DNA of 64,000 nucleotides, taken from NCBI GenBank assembly GCA_963728355.1, contig CAVSJQ010000002.1:186001-250000 (forward strand), given 5' to 3'. Each line of letters opens with the position of its first letter. Position 1 is the first letter of the stretch. Origin of the DNA: Sva-07 sp963728355. Lineage in GTDB: Bacteria > Actinomycetota > Acidimicrobiia > Acidimicrobiales > Ilumatobacteraceae. The position numbers were made by a program, and so were the translations under genes. Under the pieces are notes generated by a model that saw only the letters and a list, made by a program, of their open reading frames with translations, ran no database searches and was not told where the DNA came from. Of the stretch, positions 52,846 through 62,012 are shown piece by piece.

Positions 52846-53784
52846 TCAGCCGAGGAGCGGGGCGACTTCGGTGGCGATCAGCTCCAGGTGGTCGAGGTCG
52901 TCGAGGTCGAGGATCTGGAGGTAGATCCGTTCGGCGCCGAGATCTGCCCACGAACGGATCCGCTCGGCCGCCTCGTCGACCGTGCCCGCCAGCCCGTTCT
53001 CACGCAGTTCGCCCGGCTCGCGGCCGATCGCCGCGGCGCGTCGCTCGAACTCGGATTCGTCGGCGCCGCAACACGCCACCAGCGCGGCCGAGAACGTCAT
53101 CGTCGCCGGATCTCGCTCCATCGCCTCGCATGCGGTGCGCACCCGGCCGGTCTGCTCGGTGAAGAAGTCCCGCGACACGAACGGCGTGTTGAACTCCGTC
53201 GCGAACCGTGCGGCCAGGCGCGGCGTGCGGGTCGGTCCGCCGCCACCGATGATGATCGGGAGGCGCTCCTGCGATGGCTTGGGCAGCGCCGGCGACGACG
53301 TGACGGGATAGTGCCCGCCGGGCTTGTCGAACGTGTCGCCGACGGTCGTGGCCCACATGCCGGTGATGATCTCCAGTTGCTCCTCCAAGCGGTCGAACCG
53401 CTCGCCGAGCGGCGGGAACTCGATGCCGTACGCCTCGTGCTCCTGCTGGTACCAGCCGGCGCCGAGACCCAACTCGACGCGTCCGCCGGACATCTCGTCG
53501 ACCTGTGCCACGCTCACCGCCAACGGTCCCGGGTACCGGAACGTCGCCGAGGTCACCAGCGTGCCGAGGCGGATCGTGCTGGTCTCCCGGGCGATCCCGG
53601 CGAGCGTGACCCAGGCGTCGGTCGGTCCGGGCAGGCCGTCGCCGCCACCCATGTGCAAGAAGTGGTCGCTGCGGAAGAAGGCGCCGAAGCCGAGGTCCTC
53701 GGCTCGTCGGGCGACAGCGAGCAGGTCGCCGTAGGTCGCGCCCTGCTGTGGTTCGGTGAAGATTCGGAGGTCGGCGAGATCCAT
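52846..53784 (-). CDS. LLM-class, probably F420-dependent oxidoreductase
   Basis: A 312-residue TIM-barrel enzyme of the luciferase-like monooxygenase superfamily. It opens LADLRIFTEPQQGATYGD and has RRAEDLGFGAFFRSDHFL, STIRLGTLVTSATFRYPGPLA, ELGLGAGWYQQEHEAYG and PIIIGGGGPTRTPRLAARF, the flavin/deazaflavin-binding pattern. Actinobacterial members of this type mostly use coenzyme F420, consistent with cofC in this window. ATG 53784 is favoured over an upstream in-frame GTG because TACCCT sits six bases before it. Confidence 0.85.
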   Translation of the reverse strand: MDLADLRIFTEPQQGATYGDLLAVARRAEDLGFGAFFRSDHFLHMGGGDGLPGPTDAWVTLAGIARETSTIRLGTLVTSATFRYPGPLAVSVAQVDEMSGGRVELGLGAGWYQQEHEAYGIEFPPLGERFDRLEEQLEIITGMWATTVGDTFDKPGGHYPVTSSPALPKPSQERLPIIIGGGGPTRTPRLAARFATEFNTPFVSRDFFTEQTGRVRTACEAMERDPATMTFSAALVACCGADESEFERRAAAIGREPGELRENGLAGTVDEAAERIRSWADLGAERIYLQILDLDDLDHLELIATEVAPLLG

Positions 53785-53790
53785 ACGGAC

Positions 53791-53796
53791 AGGGTA
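53791..53796 (-). promoter_or_regulatory. Leaderless -10 box of the LLM oxidoreductase gene
   Basis: TACCCT on the minus strand, six bases before ATG 53784. Confidence 0.5.
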
Positions 53797-53815
53797 GAGG
53801 TGCGACACTGGGACG

Positions 53816-55072
53816 ATGGGAGCTCTTCAGCACGAACGCCGACCGGTCGACGACGTCATCAGCGATCTGACCGCCAAGCGGGTCAACGACGTCAGATGGG
53901 CCGACGGCCGTACCTTCGGGATGGTCTACGACGGCGGCCCGTCGGTGCACGAGGTCGCCGAACAGGCCGCCAGGTTGTACCTGCACGAGAACGCCCTGAA
54001 CACCCAGGCCTTCCCGTCGTTGGGCGCCATCCAGCGCGACGTCGTCGGCTGGACCGCCGACCTGCTCCACGGCGACGAGGCGATCGCCGGCTTCCTCACC
54101 AGTGGCGGTACCGAATCGATCCTGTGCGGCGTCCTCGCCGCGCGCGAGCGTGGCCGTGCCGAGCGTGGCATCACCGAGCCGGAGATGGTCGTGGCCGAGT
54201 CGGCCCACGCCGCGTTCCACAAAGCGGCGCACAGCTTCGGCCTCACGCTGCACAAGGCGCCGGTCAACGACGACTGGACCGCCGACGTCGAGGCGATGGC
54301 GGCGCGGTGCAACGACAACACCGTGCTGGTCGTCGGCTCCGCGCCCCAGTATCCGCAGGGAGTGCAGGACGACATCCCGGCGATCGCGGCGCTGGCGGCA
54401 TCGATCGGTGCCAACTGCCACGTCGACGCCTGCATGGGCGGCTTCGTGCTGCCGTTCGCCGAGATGCTCGGCCGCGACGTGAAGCCGTGGGACTTCCGTG
54501 TCGACGGCGTCACGACGATCTCGGCCGACATCCACAAGCTCGGCTATGCGCCCAAGGGCGTGTCGGTGATCCTCCACCGCACCAAGGAGTCACGCGCCTA
54601 CCAGACGTTCGTCTTCGACGGCTGGCTCGGCGGGTTCTATGCCTCACCGAACATGCAGGGCACCCGGTCGGGGCTCCCGATGGCGTGCGCCTGGGCGGTG
54701 ATGTCCCACCTCGGCATCGAGGGATATCTCGACCTGACGAAACAGACACTCGCCAACGCTGATGCGTTCCGTACCGGCGTGGCTGCGATCGACGGCATCC
54801 GGGTGCTCGGCGATGGAAGGTTCCATCTCGTCGCGATGGCCGCCGACCCGGCGTTCGATCCCGGCATCGACATGTTCGCGCTCGGCGACGCTCTGCTCGC
54901 CAAGGGGTGGTATCACGATCGTCAGGGTCCGCCCGACAATCTCCACTCGACGATCAGCAACACCAACACCGGCGTGATCGAGACGTACCTGAGCGATCTC
55001 GCCGACTGCGTGGCGGCCGTGGTGGGCACCCGCACCGACGATCGAAGCACCAACTACGCCACCCTGGAATGA
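53816..55072 (+). CDS. PLP-dependent lyase, sphingosine-1-phosphate lyase/decarboxylase type
   Basis: A 418-residue group II decarboxylase-fold enzyme. It has NTQAFPSLGAIQRDVVGW, TSGGTESILCGVLAARE, SAHAAFHKAAHSFG, HVDACMGGFVLPF and the PLP lysine in SADIHKLGYAPKGVS (Lys near residue 240). This pattern matches sphingosine-1-phosphate lyase rather than glutamate decarboxylase. A bacterial role could be long-chain base or amino-acid catabolism. An acyl-CoA synthetase, amidase and thioesterase lie just downstream, which would fit lipid breakdown. GACACT lies six bases before the ATG. Confidence 0.85.
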   Translation: MGALQHERRPVDDVISDLTAKRVNDVRWADGRTFGMVYDGGPSVHEVAEQAARLYLHENALNTQAFPSLGAIQRDVVGWTADLLHGDEAIAGFLTSGGTESILCGVLAARERGRAERGITEPEMVVAESAHAAFHKAAHSFGLTLHKAPVNDDWTADVEAMAARCNDNTVLVVGSAPQYPQGVQDDIPAIAALAASIGANCHVDACMGGFVLPFAEMLGRDVKPWDFRVDGVTTISADIHKLGYAPKGVSVILHRTKESRAYQTFVFDGWLGGFYASPNMQGTRSGLPMACAWAVMSHLGIEGYLDLTKQTLANADAFRTGVAAIDGIRVLGDGRFHLVAMAADPAFDPGIDMFALGDALLAKGWYHDRQGPPDNLHSTISNTNTGVIETYLSDLADCVAAVVGTRTDDRSTNYATLE

Positions 55073-55093
55073 CGGCTGGAGTGATCGGTCGGG

Positions 55094-56641
55094 TCAGTGG
55101 ACCTGGCGGCCGGCGTCGGCCCAGAAGGGCTCGCGGAGCTTGAACTTCTGCAGCTTGCCGGTTGCCGTCCGCGCGAGTTCGTCGCGGAACTCGATGCGCT
55201 TGGGGCACTTGTAGCCGGCGAGCTTCGTCTTGGTGAACGCGATCAGGTCCGCTTCGGCGAGTTCACTGCCAGGCGCCTTGACCACCAGTGCGGTGACCAG
55301 TTCGCCCCACTTCTCGTCGGGGATCCCGATCACCGCCACCTCGGTCACCTCCGGGTGTTGGAAGATCGCATCCTCCACCTCGATCGACGACACGTTCTCC
55401 CCGCCGGTGATGATCACGTCCTTCTTGCGGTCGGAGATCGTGACGTAGTTGTCGTCGTCGATCAGCCCGCCGTCGCCGGTGTGGAAGAACCCGTCGTGGA
55501 TGGCGGCGTCGGTCTGGTCCGGCTGCTCCCAGTAGCCGGCCATCACCATGTTGCCGCGAGCGAGGATCTCGCCGTCGTGGCTGACCGCCATCGTGCACCC
55601 GACGACGGGCGCACCGGCTCGGCTGAGCCTGGCGGCACGTTCGCCCGGCGCCAGGTCGTCGAACTCGGCACGGCGGCGGTTCATCGTGATCAGCGGTGTC
55701 GTCTCGGTGAGACCGTAGATCTGGACGAACTCCCAGCCGAGCTCGGTCTCGCACCGTTCGATCGTCCGCGTCGGCGGGGGAGCGCCCGCAACGACGATGC
55801 GCACCCGGTCGCGGCCAGGGATCGGTCGTCCCGTGTCCGCCTCCCAGGTCGAGGCGGCGTCGAGCACCATGTTGAGCACCGCCGGCGCCCCGCACATCAA
55901 CGTCACGCCGTGTTCCTCGACGCGGCGCAGGATCTCGGCGCCGTCGATCTTGCGGATGATGACGTGGGTCGCGCCCATGCCGGTCACCGCGTACAGCATC
56001 CCCCAGCCGTTGCAGTGGAACTGCGGGAGCGTGTGGAGGTAGACGTCGCGGTCGCTGACGCCCATGTGCCAGCCGAAGATCGAGGCGTTGAGCCACAGGT
56101 TGCGGTGGGTGAGCTGCACCCCTTTGGGTCGAGCGGTGGTGCCGGACGTGTAGTTGATCGTCGCCGTCGCGTCCTCGTCGCCCTCCCACGGTTCCGGGTC
56201 GACATCGAACCGCATCAGCACGGCGTCGGCGTCGGCGCCGATCACCAGCTTGTGCTCGCACTCGACGTCGGCCATCGCGTCCGCGAGTTCCGGGTCGACC
56301 AGCAGCAGCCGCGCTCCGGAGTGGGCGACGATGTACTTGACCTCCTCGGCCACGAGACGGAAGTTGATCGGCACGAGCACGCGTCCCGATCCCGACACCC
56401 CGAACAGTGCCGTCAGCAGGCGCGCCGAGTTGTGGCTGACCATGGCGACGCGTTCGCCCACGCCGATCCCCAGCGCATCGAGACCCGCAGCGATCGCTCT
56501 CGCCCGCTGCGCCATCTCGCGATAGCTGATCGAGCCCCACGACTCGGCGGGTTGATCCGGTTCGTCGATGATCGCCACCCGGTCCGGATAGACGAGCTCG
56601 GCGCGTCGGAGGAAGTCGTTGACGGTCAGTGCCACCTTCAT
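55094..56641 (-). CDS. Acyl-CoA synthetase (AMP-binding)
   Basis: A 515-residue adenylate-forming enzyme that activates a carboxylic acid to its CoA thioester. Motifs: P-loop-like INYTSGTTARPKGVQLTHR, LPQFHCNGWG, IYGLTETTPLITM, the FHTGDGGLIDDDNYVTISDRKKDVI signature (around residues 385-410, with hinge Asp-Arg-Lys) and the catalytic Lys in ARTATGKLQKF. It resembles medium- or long-chain fatty acid or phenolic acid CoA ligases. TAGGTT lies six bases before the ATG. It is followed on the opposite side by the convergent PLP lyase. Confidence 0.92.
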   Translation of the reverse strand: MKVALTVNDFLRRAELVYPDRVAIIDEPDQPAESWGSISYREMAQRARAIAAGLDALGIGVGERVAMVSHNSARLLTALFGVSGSGRVLVPINFRLVAEEVKYIVAHSGARLLLVDPELADAMADVECEHKLVIGADADAVLMRFDVDPEPWEGDEDATATINYTSGTTARPKGVQLTHRNLWLNASIFGWHMGVSDRDVYLHTLPQFHCNGWGMLYAVTGMGATHVIIRKIDGAEILRRVEEHGVTLMCGAPAVLNMVLDAASTWEADTGRPIPGRDRVRIVVAGAPPPTRTIERCETELGWEFVQIYGLTETTPLITMNRRRAEFDDLAPGERAARLSRAGAPVVGCTMAVSHDGEILARGNMVMAGYWEQPDQTDAAIHDGFFHTGDGGLIDDDNYVTISDRKKDVIITGGENVSSIEVEDAIFQHPEVTEVAVIGIPDEKWGELVTALVVKAPGSELAEADLIAFTKTKLAGYKCPKRIEFRDELARTATGKLQKFKLREPFWADAGRQVH

Positions 56642-56647
56642 GCTCGC

Positions 56648-56653
56648 AACCTA
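56648..56653 (-). promoter_or_regulatory. Leaderless -10 box of the acyl-CoA synthetase gene
   Basis: TAGGTT on the minus strand, six bases before ATG 56641. Confidence 0.5.
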
Positions 56654-56679
56654 TTCGCTGCGCCACCCGCGCGCGGGCG

Positions 56680-58083
56680 TCAGCGGGGGGCGACGAGCGC
56701 CCAGGGGCGATTGCGCTCCATCGTCTGAGCGAGATCGAGCAGCAGCGGTTCGCTGAAGTGCCGGCCGACGATCTGCAGGCCGATCGGCAGTCCGTCGAGC
56801 AGACCGGCAGGTACGGAGATCGCCGGGTTGCCGTGCAGGTTGGCCGGGAAGGTGAGCCGACCGTTGTTCGCCGCACCGGCTTCGACGCCACCGAACACCG
56901 ACGGGAGCGGGCCCTCGGCGTCGAAGGCCACGTCGGGGTTCGTCGCCGCAATCACGAAGTCGACCCCGCCGTGGGACGTGTCGAAGAGACGCGCCATCGC
57001 CTCGTTGACCTCGGTGCGGCGCCGCTCGATGCGCGCTCGCGACGTGGCGTCGTACTTGCCGGCGGTCGCTTCGAGGCCGTAGCGCATCTCCGGGGTCAGG
57101 TCGTCGGCGCAATCGGGCCACTTGTCACCGAGCTGGGCGGCGATCGAGATCATCCCCGAAATCGACCAGGCCCCACCCATGCGCGGGACGTGCGTGTCGA
57201 CGCCGACGACCCGGCGCAACCCGCAGTCGTCGATCAGCTGCGTCGCCGCCTCCTCCAACAGCTCCCACATGATCGGCGACACCGCCGCACCACCCCAGTC
57301 GTCGACGACGGCGACGCGCATCGAGCGCAGCTCGCCGAGATGAGTGCCGAGCCCTGTCTCCCAGCCGTCGACGCGAGGGAGGCTCAGCGGGTCGCGGGGA
57401 TCGTGACCGTTGGTGACGTCGAACCAGCGAGCGGTGTCGCGCACGGACCGCGCCATGCAGCCCGTCGAGACGGTGAGGTTGCCGTACTCGGCGTGCGGAC
57501 CGCGAGGGATGCGGCCGAAGGTGCCCTTGAGGCCGATCAGCCCGGTGAACCCCGCCGGGATGCGGATCGATCCGCCCCCGTCGCCGCCCGTGGCGATCGG
57601 GTAGATCCCGCCCGCCACCGCCGCCGCGGACCCGCCGGACGAACCGCCGGGGGTCCTGCCGTGCTGCCACGGGTTGTGCGTCGCACCGTGGAGATTGGTG
57701 CGGGTCAGGTTGACGCCACCGAATTCGCTCGCCGTCGTCTGGCCGGCGAGCACGGCGCCGCCCGACTCGACGAGACGCTGCACCATCGTCGCCGTGTGCG
57801 ACGCGATGCCGTCGCGCAGCGGCACCGACGCCTCGGTGTCCGGCCATCCCTCGACCGGCGTCAGCTCCTTCACGCCCACCGGCACCCCGCCGAACGGCAA
57901 CGACACGTCGGCGCCGGCTGCCGCCGCTCTCGCTGCCTCGCGGTCCTCGAAGCACACGGCGTTGAGGTCGCTCGCGTCCACCGCCGCGAACACCGCCTCC
58001 AGTTCCTCGACCGGTGACCGCTCGCCCGAGCGGAACGCCTCCACCAGTCCGACCGCATCACCGTTCCATGTCGCATCGCTCAT
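56680..58083 (-). CDS. Amidase signature family enzyme
   Basis: A 467-residue amidase with the Ser-cisSer-Lys triad: Lys in GVPVGVKELTP near residue 72, then TPGGSSGGSAAAVAGG and the nucleophile region GGDGGGSIRIPAG. The C-terminus has GLPIGLQIVGRHFSEPLLL. It hydrolyses C-N bonds of amides, and the physiological substrate is unknown. The gene is not next to gatB/gatC, and the substrate-pocket sequence differs from GatA, so a tRNA amidotransferase role is unlikely. TACAGT lies eight bases before the ATG. Confidence 0.88.
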   Translation of the reverse strand: MSDATWNGDAVGLVEAFRSGERSPVEELEAVFAAVDASDLNAVCFEDREAARAAAAGADVSLPFGGVPVGVKELTPVEGWPDTEASVPLRDGIASHTATMVQRLVESGGAVLAGQTTASEFGGVNLTRTNLHGATHNPWQHGRTPGGSSGGSAAAVAGGIYPIATGGDGGGSIRIPAGFTGLIGLKGTFGRIPRGPHAEYGNLTVSTGCMARSVRDTARWFDVTNGHDPRDPLSLPRVDGWETGLGTHLGELRSMRVAVVDDWGGAAVSPIMWELLEEAATQLIDDCGLRRVVGVDTHVPRMGGAWSISGMISIAAQLGDKWPDCADDLTPEMRYGLEATAGKYDATSRARIERRRTEVNEAMARLFDTSHGGVDFVIAATNPDVAFDAEGPLPSVFGGVEAGAANNGRLTFPANLHGNPAISVPAGLLDGLPIGLQIVGRHFSEPLLLDLAQTMERNRPWALVAPR

Positions 58084-58091
58084 GGGGAGCG

Positions 58092-58097
58092 ACTGTA
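58092..58097 (-). promoter_or_regulatory. Leaderless -10 box of the amidase gene
   Basis: TACAGT on the minus strand, eight bases before ATG 58083. Confidence 0.5.
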
Positions 58098-58106
58098 GGA
58101 GCAGCG

Positions 58107-58112
58107 TACGAT
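58107..58112 (+). promoter_or_regulatory. -10 box of the thioesterase gene
   Basis: TACGAT, ten bases before ATG 58123. It shares a 39-base divergent spacer with the amidase promoter. Confidence 0.4.
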
Positions 58113-58122
58113 CGGCGTCGCC

Positions 58123-58929
58123 ATGGACTCACGGACCTTTCTCGGGCTGGAACCGACACACAACCCGTTCCGCTGGAAACTGCCGGTCACCGACGGCATC
58201 TCGACCACCGGGAACTTCCTCTTCGGTGGGTCAGGTCTCGCGGCGGCGATCTCGGCGATGGAGGGCACGTCCGGGCGGGGCTGTGTGTGGGCGACGGCGC
58301 AGTACCTGTCGTACGCGAAGCCCGGCGAGGTCCTCGACATCGATGTGACGATCGCCGTCGACGGCCACCAGATCACCCAGGCGCGTGCGGTCTGCCACGT
58401 CGCCGACCGCGAGATCCTCACGGTCAACGCTGCGCTCGGCGACCGACCGCTCGAACAGTCGGGGCAGTGGGAGCACATGCCGACCGGCATTCCGTCACCG
58501 GACGAGTGCCCCACCCGACCCCACAACTCCGACTGGTCCGGAACGATCAACGACCGCCTCGAACAACGCCTCGTCAAGGGCCGCAGCTTCGAGGGCCTGG
58601 ACGGCTCCGAACCCGGCGACGGCCAGACGTTGCTGTGGGCCCGACTGCCCGATGTGATCACCGGCGTCGACGCCACGAGCCTGGCGGTGCTCGGCGACTT
58701 CGTGCCGATGGGCATCGGTCAGGCGCTCGGTGCCCGTGCCGGTGGCAACAGCCTCGACAACACCCTGCGGGTCTGCCGGATCGTGCCCACCCACTGGGTG
58801 CTGATGGACATCCGCGTCCACGCCGTCGAGCGCGGCTTCGGCCACGGGCTGGTTCACATGTTCGCCGAGGACGGCACGCTGCTGGCGACGGCGAGCCAGT
58901 CGGTGATCGTCCGATTCTGGAAGGGCTGA
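58123..58929 (+). CDS. Acyl-CoA thioesterase-like protein (TesB double hotdog)
   Basis: A 268-residue protein with two hotdog halves. The first runs from NFLFGGSGLAAAISAME through VWATAQYLSYAKPGEVLDIDV, and the second from LLWARLPDVI through LAVLGDFVPMGIGQALG and HVLMDIRVHAVERGFGHG-like phrases to a terminal LLATASQSVIVRF. This is the layout of TesB-type acyl-CoA thioesterases. Chain-length preference is not evident. Location beside an acyl-CoA synthetase and a lyase suggests acyl-CoA turnover. Confidence 0.8.
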   Translation: MDSRTFLGLEPTHNPFRWKLPVTDGISTTGNFLFGGSGLAAAISAMEGTSGRGCVWATAQYLSYAKPGEVLDIDVTIAVDGHQITQARAVCHVADREILTVNAALGDRPLEQSGQWEHMPTGIPSPDECPTRPHNSDWSGTINDRLEQRLVKGRSFEGLDGSEPGDGQTLLWARLPDVITGVDATSLAVLGDFVPMGIGQALGARAGGNSLDNTLRVCRIVPTHWVLMDIRVHAVERGFGHGLVHMFAEDGTLLATASQSVIVRFWKG

Positions 58930-59000
58930 GCTGCGCCCACGAGCTCGGCACCGACCACTGCGGGCCGTCGACCGGGTTCAGCCGGAGGCGACGTGCTGCA

Positions 59001-59006
59001 TAAGGT
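59001..59006 (+). promoter_or_regulatory. Leaderless -10 box of the second LLM gene
   Basis: TAAGGT, six bases before ATG 59013. Confidence 0.5.
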
Positions 59007-59012
59007 CGGCGC

Positions 59013-59996
59013 ATGGCGCTTCCGATCCGACCTGGCATGACCGTCCCGCTCCCCGGCCCGCTCCACTCGCATCGCGAGAAGCTGGGAGCGCTGGCCGACA
59101 TGGGCTACACCGACATCTGGTCGGCCGAGTCCGACGGTGCGGACGCCTTCACGCCGCTCGCCCTCGCCGCCGCCTGGGAGCCCCGTCTGCGTCTCGGCAC
59201 GGCGATCGTGCCCGCCTACACGCGGGCGCCGGCGTGCATGGCCCAGAGCGTGGCATCGATGGCCGACGCCGCCCCGGGACGCTTCGCCATCGGCATCGGA
59301 TCGTCGAGCAACGTGATCGTCGAGCGGTGGAACGGTGTGCCGTTCGAGGAGCCGTACAAGAAGGTGCGCGACGTCGTGCGATTCCTGAAGGATGCGCTGT
59401 CCGGCGAGAAGATCAAGCACACGTACGACACCTTCGAGGTCAACGGCTTCAAGCTCGGCGTGCGGCCCGAACGGACACCATCGATCCTCGTCGCCGCGCT
59501 GCGCCCGGGGATGCTGCGCCTTGCCGGCCGTGAGGCCGACGGTGCGATCATCAACTGGCTGTCGGCCGAGGATGTGTCGAAGGTGGCGCCGGTGGTCCAC
59601 GACGCTGCCGGCGGCGAGGAACGCGAGATCGTGGCGCGGATCTTCTGTTGCCCCAGCGAGAACACCGAGACGGTTCGCGCCGCCGCGAAGTTCGCGATCG
59701 CCGCATATCTCAACGTGCCGGTGTACGCCGCGTTCCACGACTGGCTGGGCCGAGCCGACCAGCTCCAGGGCATGTGGGATGCCTGGAAGGCCGGTGACCG
59801 CAAAGCGGCGCTCGCTGCGATCCCCGACGGGGTGGTCGACGACCTGATCGTCCACGGATCGCCGGCCGACTGTCGAGCGAAGATCCAGGCCTACTTCGAC
59901 AACGGCGTGACGACCAGCTCCCTGGCGATCCTGCCACTCGACCCCGACCTCGACTACTGGCAGGCGGTCACCGACCTGTCGCCGTCGGCCGGCTGA
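59013..59996 (+). CDS. LLM-class, probably F420-dependent oxidoreductase
   Basis: A 327-residue TIM-barrel oxidoreductase distinct from the one at 53 kb. It has GALADMGYTDIWSAESDGAD, RLGTAIVPAYTRAPACMAQS, RFAIGIGSSSNVIVERWNG and SILVAALRPGMLRLAGREADG, all positions of the F420/flavin pocket in this superfamily. The C-terminus AKIQAYFDNGVTTSSLAILP fits the LLM_F420 subgroup. The substrate is unknown. Confidence 0.86.
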   Translation: MALPIRPGMTVPLPGPLHSHREKLGALADMGYTDIWSAESDGADAFTPLALAAAWEPRLRLGTAIVPAYTRAPACMAQSVASMADAAPGRFAIGIGSSSNVIVERWNGVPFEEPYKKVRDVVRFLKDALSGEKIKHTYDTFEVNGFKLGVRPERTPSILVAALRPGMLRLAGREADGAIINWLSAEDVSKVAPVVHDAAGGEEREIVARIFCCPSENTETVRAAAKFAIAAYLNVPVYAAFHDWLGRADQLQGMWDAWKAGDRKAALAAIPDGVVDDLIVHGSPADCRAKIQAYFDNGVTTSSLAILPLDPDLDYWQAVTDLSPSAG

Positions 59997-60039
59997 GCAC
60001 CCCGCCCGGCAGGCCGATCGGCTCCGACCCGTTCGATGC

Positions 60040-60288
60040 TCAGGCCGCCCGGTGCTGGGGCTGTCGTGCAAGGTCAGCGCCGGCGGTGTCGGTGCGAGCG
60101 GCGAGCATCTGGCGGATTTCGGCGACGTGGCGCAAGCCGCGTTCGCGTGTCTCCTTGCTGAGGCGGAAACGGGCGGGTGTCGGCGGCGCCGAGAGCAGTG
60201 TGAGCTGCTCGGCCGCAGGCGTGTCGGCGTCGTCGATCGAGGTGGAGCGGAGGGAGTTGCGGGCTGTGGTGTTCATGGAGTCCATCAT
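60040..60288 (-). CDS. Small hypothetical protein with a basic helix
   Basis: Eighty-two residues if ATG 60288 is used, 78 from ATG 60276. The N-terminal half is polar and low in order (TARNSLRSTSIDDADTPAAE). The C-terminal half has RFRLSKETRERGLRHVAEIRQML, positions about 42-64, a strongly amphipathic basic helix that could bind nucleic acid. No family is recognised and no convincing ribosome site is present, so it may not be real. Confidence 0.45.
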   Translation of the reverse strand: MMDSMNTTARNSLRSTSIDDADTPAAEQLTLLSAPPTPARFRLSKETRERGLRHVAEIRQMLAARTDTAGADLARQPQHRAA

Positions 60289-60355
60289 GACGAGGGGGTC
60301 TCACAGAGTTCTCTGCCCCGTATCGCCCCAGCTCAGAGGTGATGCAGCCGTGATC

Positions 60356-61183
60356 TCAGCCGATCGCCATGAGCGAGATCCCGCCGACCACGCCGAGGAT
60401 GCCGATCATCTGCCACCACCGCAGCGTGTCCTCGTCGAAGGCCGCCGCGAGCGTCGCCGAGACGGCCGGGAACATCGAGGCCGACACGGCCACGGCGGCG
60501 AGCGATCCCTGCTGCGCCCCGAGGGCGAATGCCACGATGGCCAGCGATCCGCAGGTCCCCGAGATCAGCATCGGTCCCAGCAACGGTCGCGGCGGGAGCC
60601 GAGGCACGCCCCTCGCCGTCGCCAGGGCGAGCATCACCATCAGCGCCGTGACACGCTGTGCGGCCGGCGCCCACACGCCGCTGTCCTCGCCGGCCTCGCC
60701 CACCAGTGCGAACGACACGCCGAACAGCACCGATGCCATCAGAGAGAGCCCGACACCGCGGCGAAGCGTGCCCTTCAGGGCCGGCGAGTACATCACCAGC
60801 AGCAGGCTGGAGATGGCGACCACCACCCCGACGAGCACGAGGCCCGACGGCCGATTGCCCCGGGTCACGTCCCAGGCCAGCGGGATCAGTGCCGCACCGA
60901 GTGCCACGAGCGGCCCCGCAACGGCCGCCGACGAGGTCGCCATCGCCTCGTACAGCAGGGCGAGCGCGATCCCGACGAGCAGGCCCGACGACACGCCCAG
61001 CACCAGGTCGCGGCCTGCGAAGACGCTCGGGATCACGGCGAGTGCGACCAGCGCCGAGACCGCACCGCCGAGCATGGCGCCGCTGGTTGCGGTGACGGCG
61101 TTGGATCGACGGGTCCCGTAGCGGCCGAGGAAGTCTGAGAAGCCGATGAAGACGGACGCGAGGGCACCGAGAACGATGGGCAC
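60356..61183 (-). CDS. EamA-family transporter
   Basis: A 275-residue membrane protein with ten hydrophobic helices in two EamA repeats: IVLGALASVFIGFSDFLGRYG opens the first and GVGLSLMASVLFGVSFALVGE the second. Phrases such as SSAAVAGPLVALGAALIPLAW and AVSASMFPAVSATLAAAF are typical. The substrate is unknown, and it is separate from the RarD-type protein at 15 kb. The start is GTG 61183, supported only by the hydrophobic opening. Confidence 0.8.
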   Translation of the reverse strand: MPIVLGALASVFIGFSDFLGRYGTRRSNAVTATSGAMLGGAVSALVALAVIPSVFAGRDLVLGVSSGLLVGIALALLYEAMATSSAAVAGPLVALGAALIPLAWDVTRGNRPSGLVLVGVVVAISSLLLVMYSPALKGTLRRGVGLSLMASVLFGVSFALVGEAGEDSGVWAPAAQRVTALMVMLALATARGVPRLPPRPLLGPMLISGTCGSLAIVAFALGAQQGSLAAVAVSASMFPAVSATLAAAFDEDTLRWWQMIGILGVVGGISLMAIG

Positions 61184-61208
61184 GGGTCGTGTACCAGTCG
61201 GTCGTGGC

Positions 61209-62006
61209 TCAGCCGGCGGCGTCCGTCGGCCCGTCGGCGTTCGCTCCGGCGAAGCGCTCGACCCGGCCGGCCGGATCCTGGTGGTAGAAGCCCTGCAGCT
61301 CGGCGTAGAGGGCCGGTTCGTGTTCACGCACGTCGAGCGGTCGGTTGAAGAACACCTCGGTGGCAACCGCGAAGAACTCGGCCGGGTTGGTGCCGGCGTA
61401 CGCCCGCAGGACCGGTGATCCCTGCGCCCGGACCGTGTCGTAGGCGGCGGTGCACACCTCGACCCAACGCCTGCTCGCTGCATCGTCGCCGAGCGGTGGC
61501 GTGCCATCGGTGATGCCGTCGAGCATGTCGAGCTGGTGGGCGAACTCGTGGTAAACGACGTTCTGGCCGCCGGCGGGGAACCGGGCGCCCCGGCGCGCCG
61601 CCGCCCACGACAGCACGACGGGACCGCGGTAGTGGGCCTGACCCGCGAGGGTCTGGGTGCCTGTCGCCCGCAGCCCGCCGCCGGCCGCGTGATCGCCGTG
61701 CAGACGGACGGTCGACGGATGAACGATCACCGACGTCAGCTGCGGGTACTCGTCGATCTCCAGGCCGAGCAGCAGCATCGACGCCTGCGCCGAGATCAGC
61801 ACCTGCAGGTCCTCGGTCAACTCGAACCCGTTCGCCGCCTCCCACCTCGTGTGGTGGAAGAACGTGGCGACCAGCATCTCCATCCGCTCGAGCTCGGCCG
61901 GCTCGAGCATCCGCCAGTGCTCGAAGTCGCGCATCAGTACCGGACGCCACTTCGGATCGAATGCCGGCGTGTCGGTGCCGAACAGACGGCGGAGGCGGCC
62001 GAGCAT
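61209..62006 (-). CDS. mtfA: M90 zinc metallopeptidase, MtfA family
   Basis: A 265-residue protein of the MtfA (DUF980) type. The zinc motif is NVVYHEFAHQLDMLDG near residue 150, and the third ligand Glu lies in NPAEFFAVATEVFF. MLLLGLEIDEYPQLTSVIVHP is also typical. In E. coli MtfA cleaves peptides and interacts with the repressor Mlc, but that role need not hold here. Its start lies six bases after the glpD stop on the same strand, so they may be cotranscribed. Confidence 0.88.
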   Translation of the reverse strand: MLGRLRRLFGTDTPAFDPKWRPVLMRDFEHWRMLEPAELERMEMLVATFFHHTRWEAANGFELTEDLQVLISAQASMLLLGLEIDEYPQLTSVIVHPSTVRLHGDHAAGGGLRATGTQTLAGQAHYRGPVVLSWAAARRGARFPAGGQNVVYHEFAHQLDMLDGITDGTPPLGDDAASRRWVEVCTAAYDTVRAQGSPVLRAYAGTNPAEFFAVATEVFFNRPLDVREHEPALYAELQGFYHQDPAGRVERFAGANADGPTDAAG

Positions 62007-62012
62007 CGTCGG

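Noticed and set aside
56680..58083. GatA subunit of the tRNA amidotransferase
   Set aside because: No gatB or gatC nearby and the substrate region differs; the general amidase family is the safer call.
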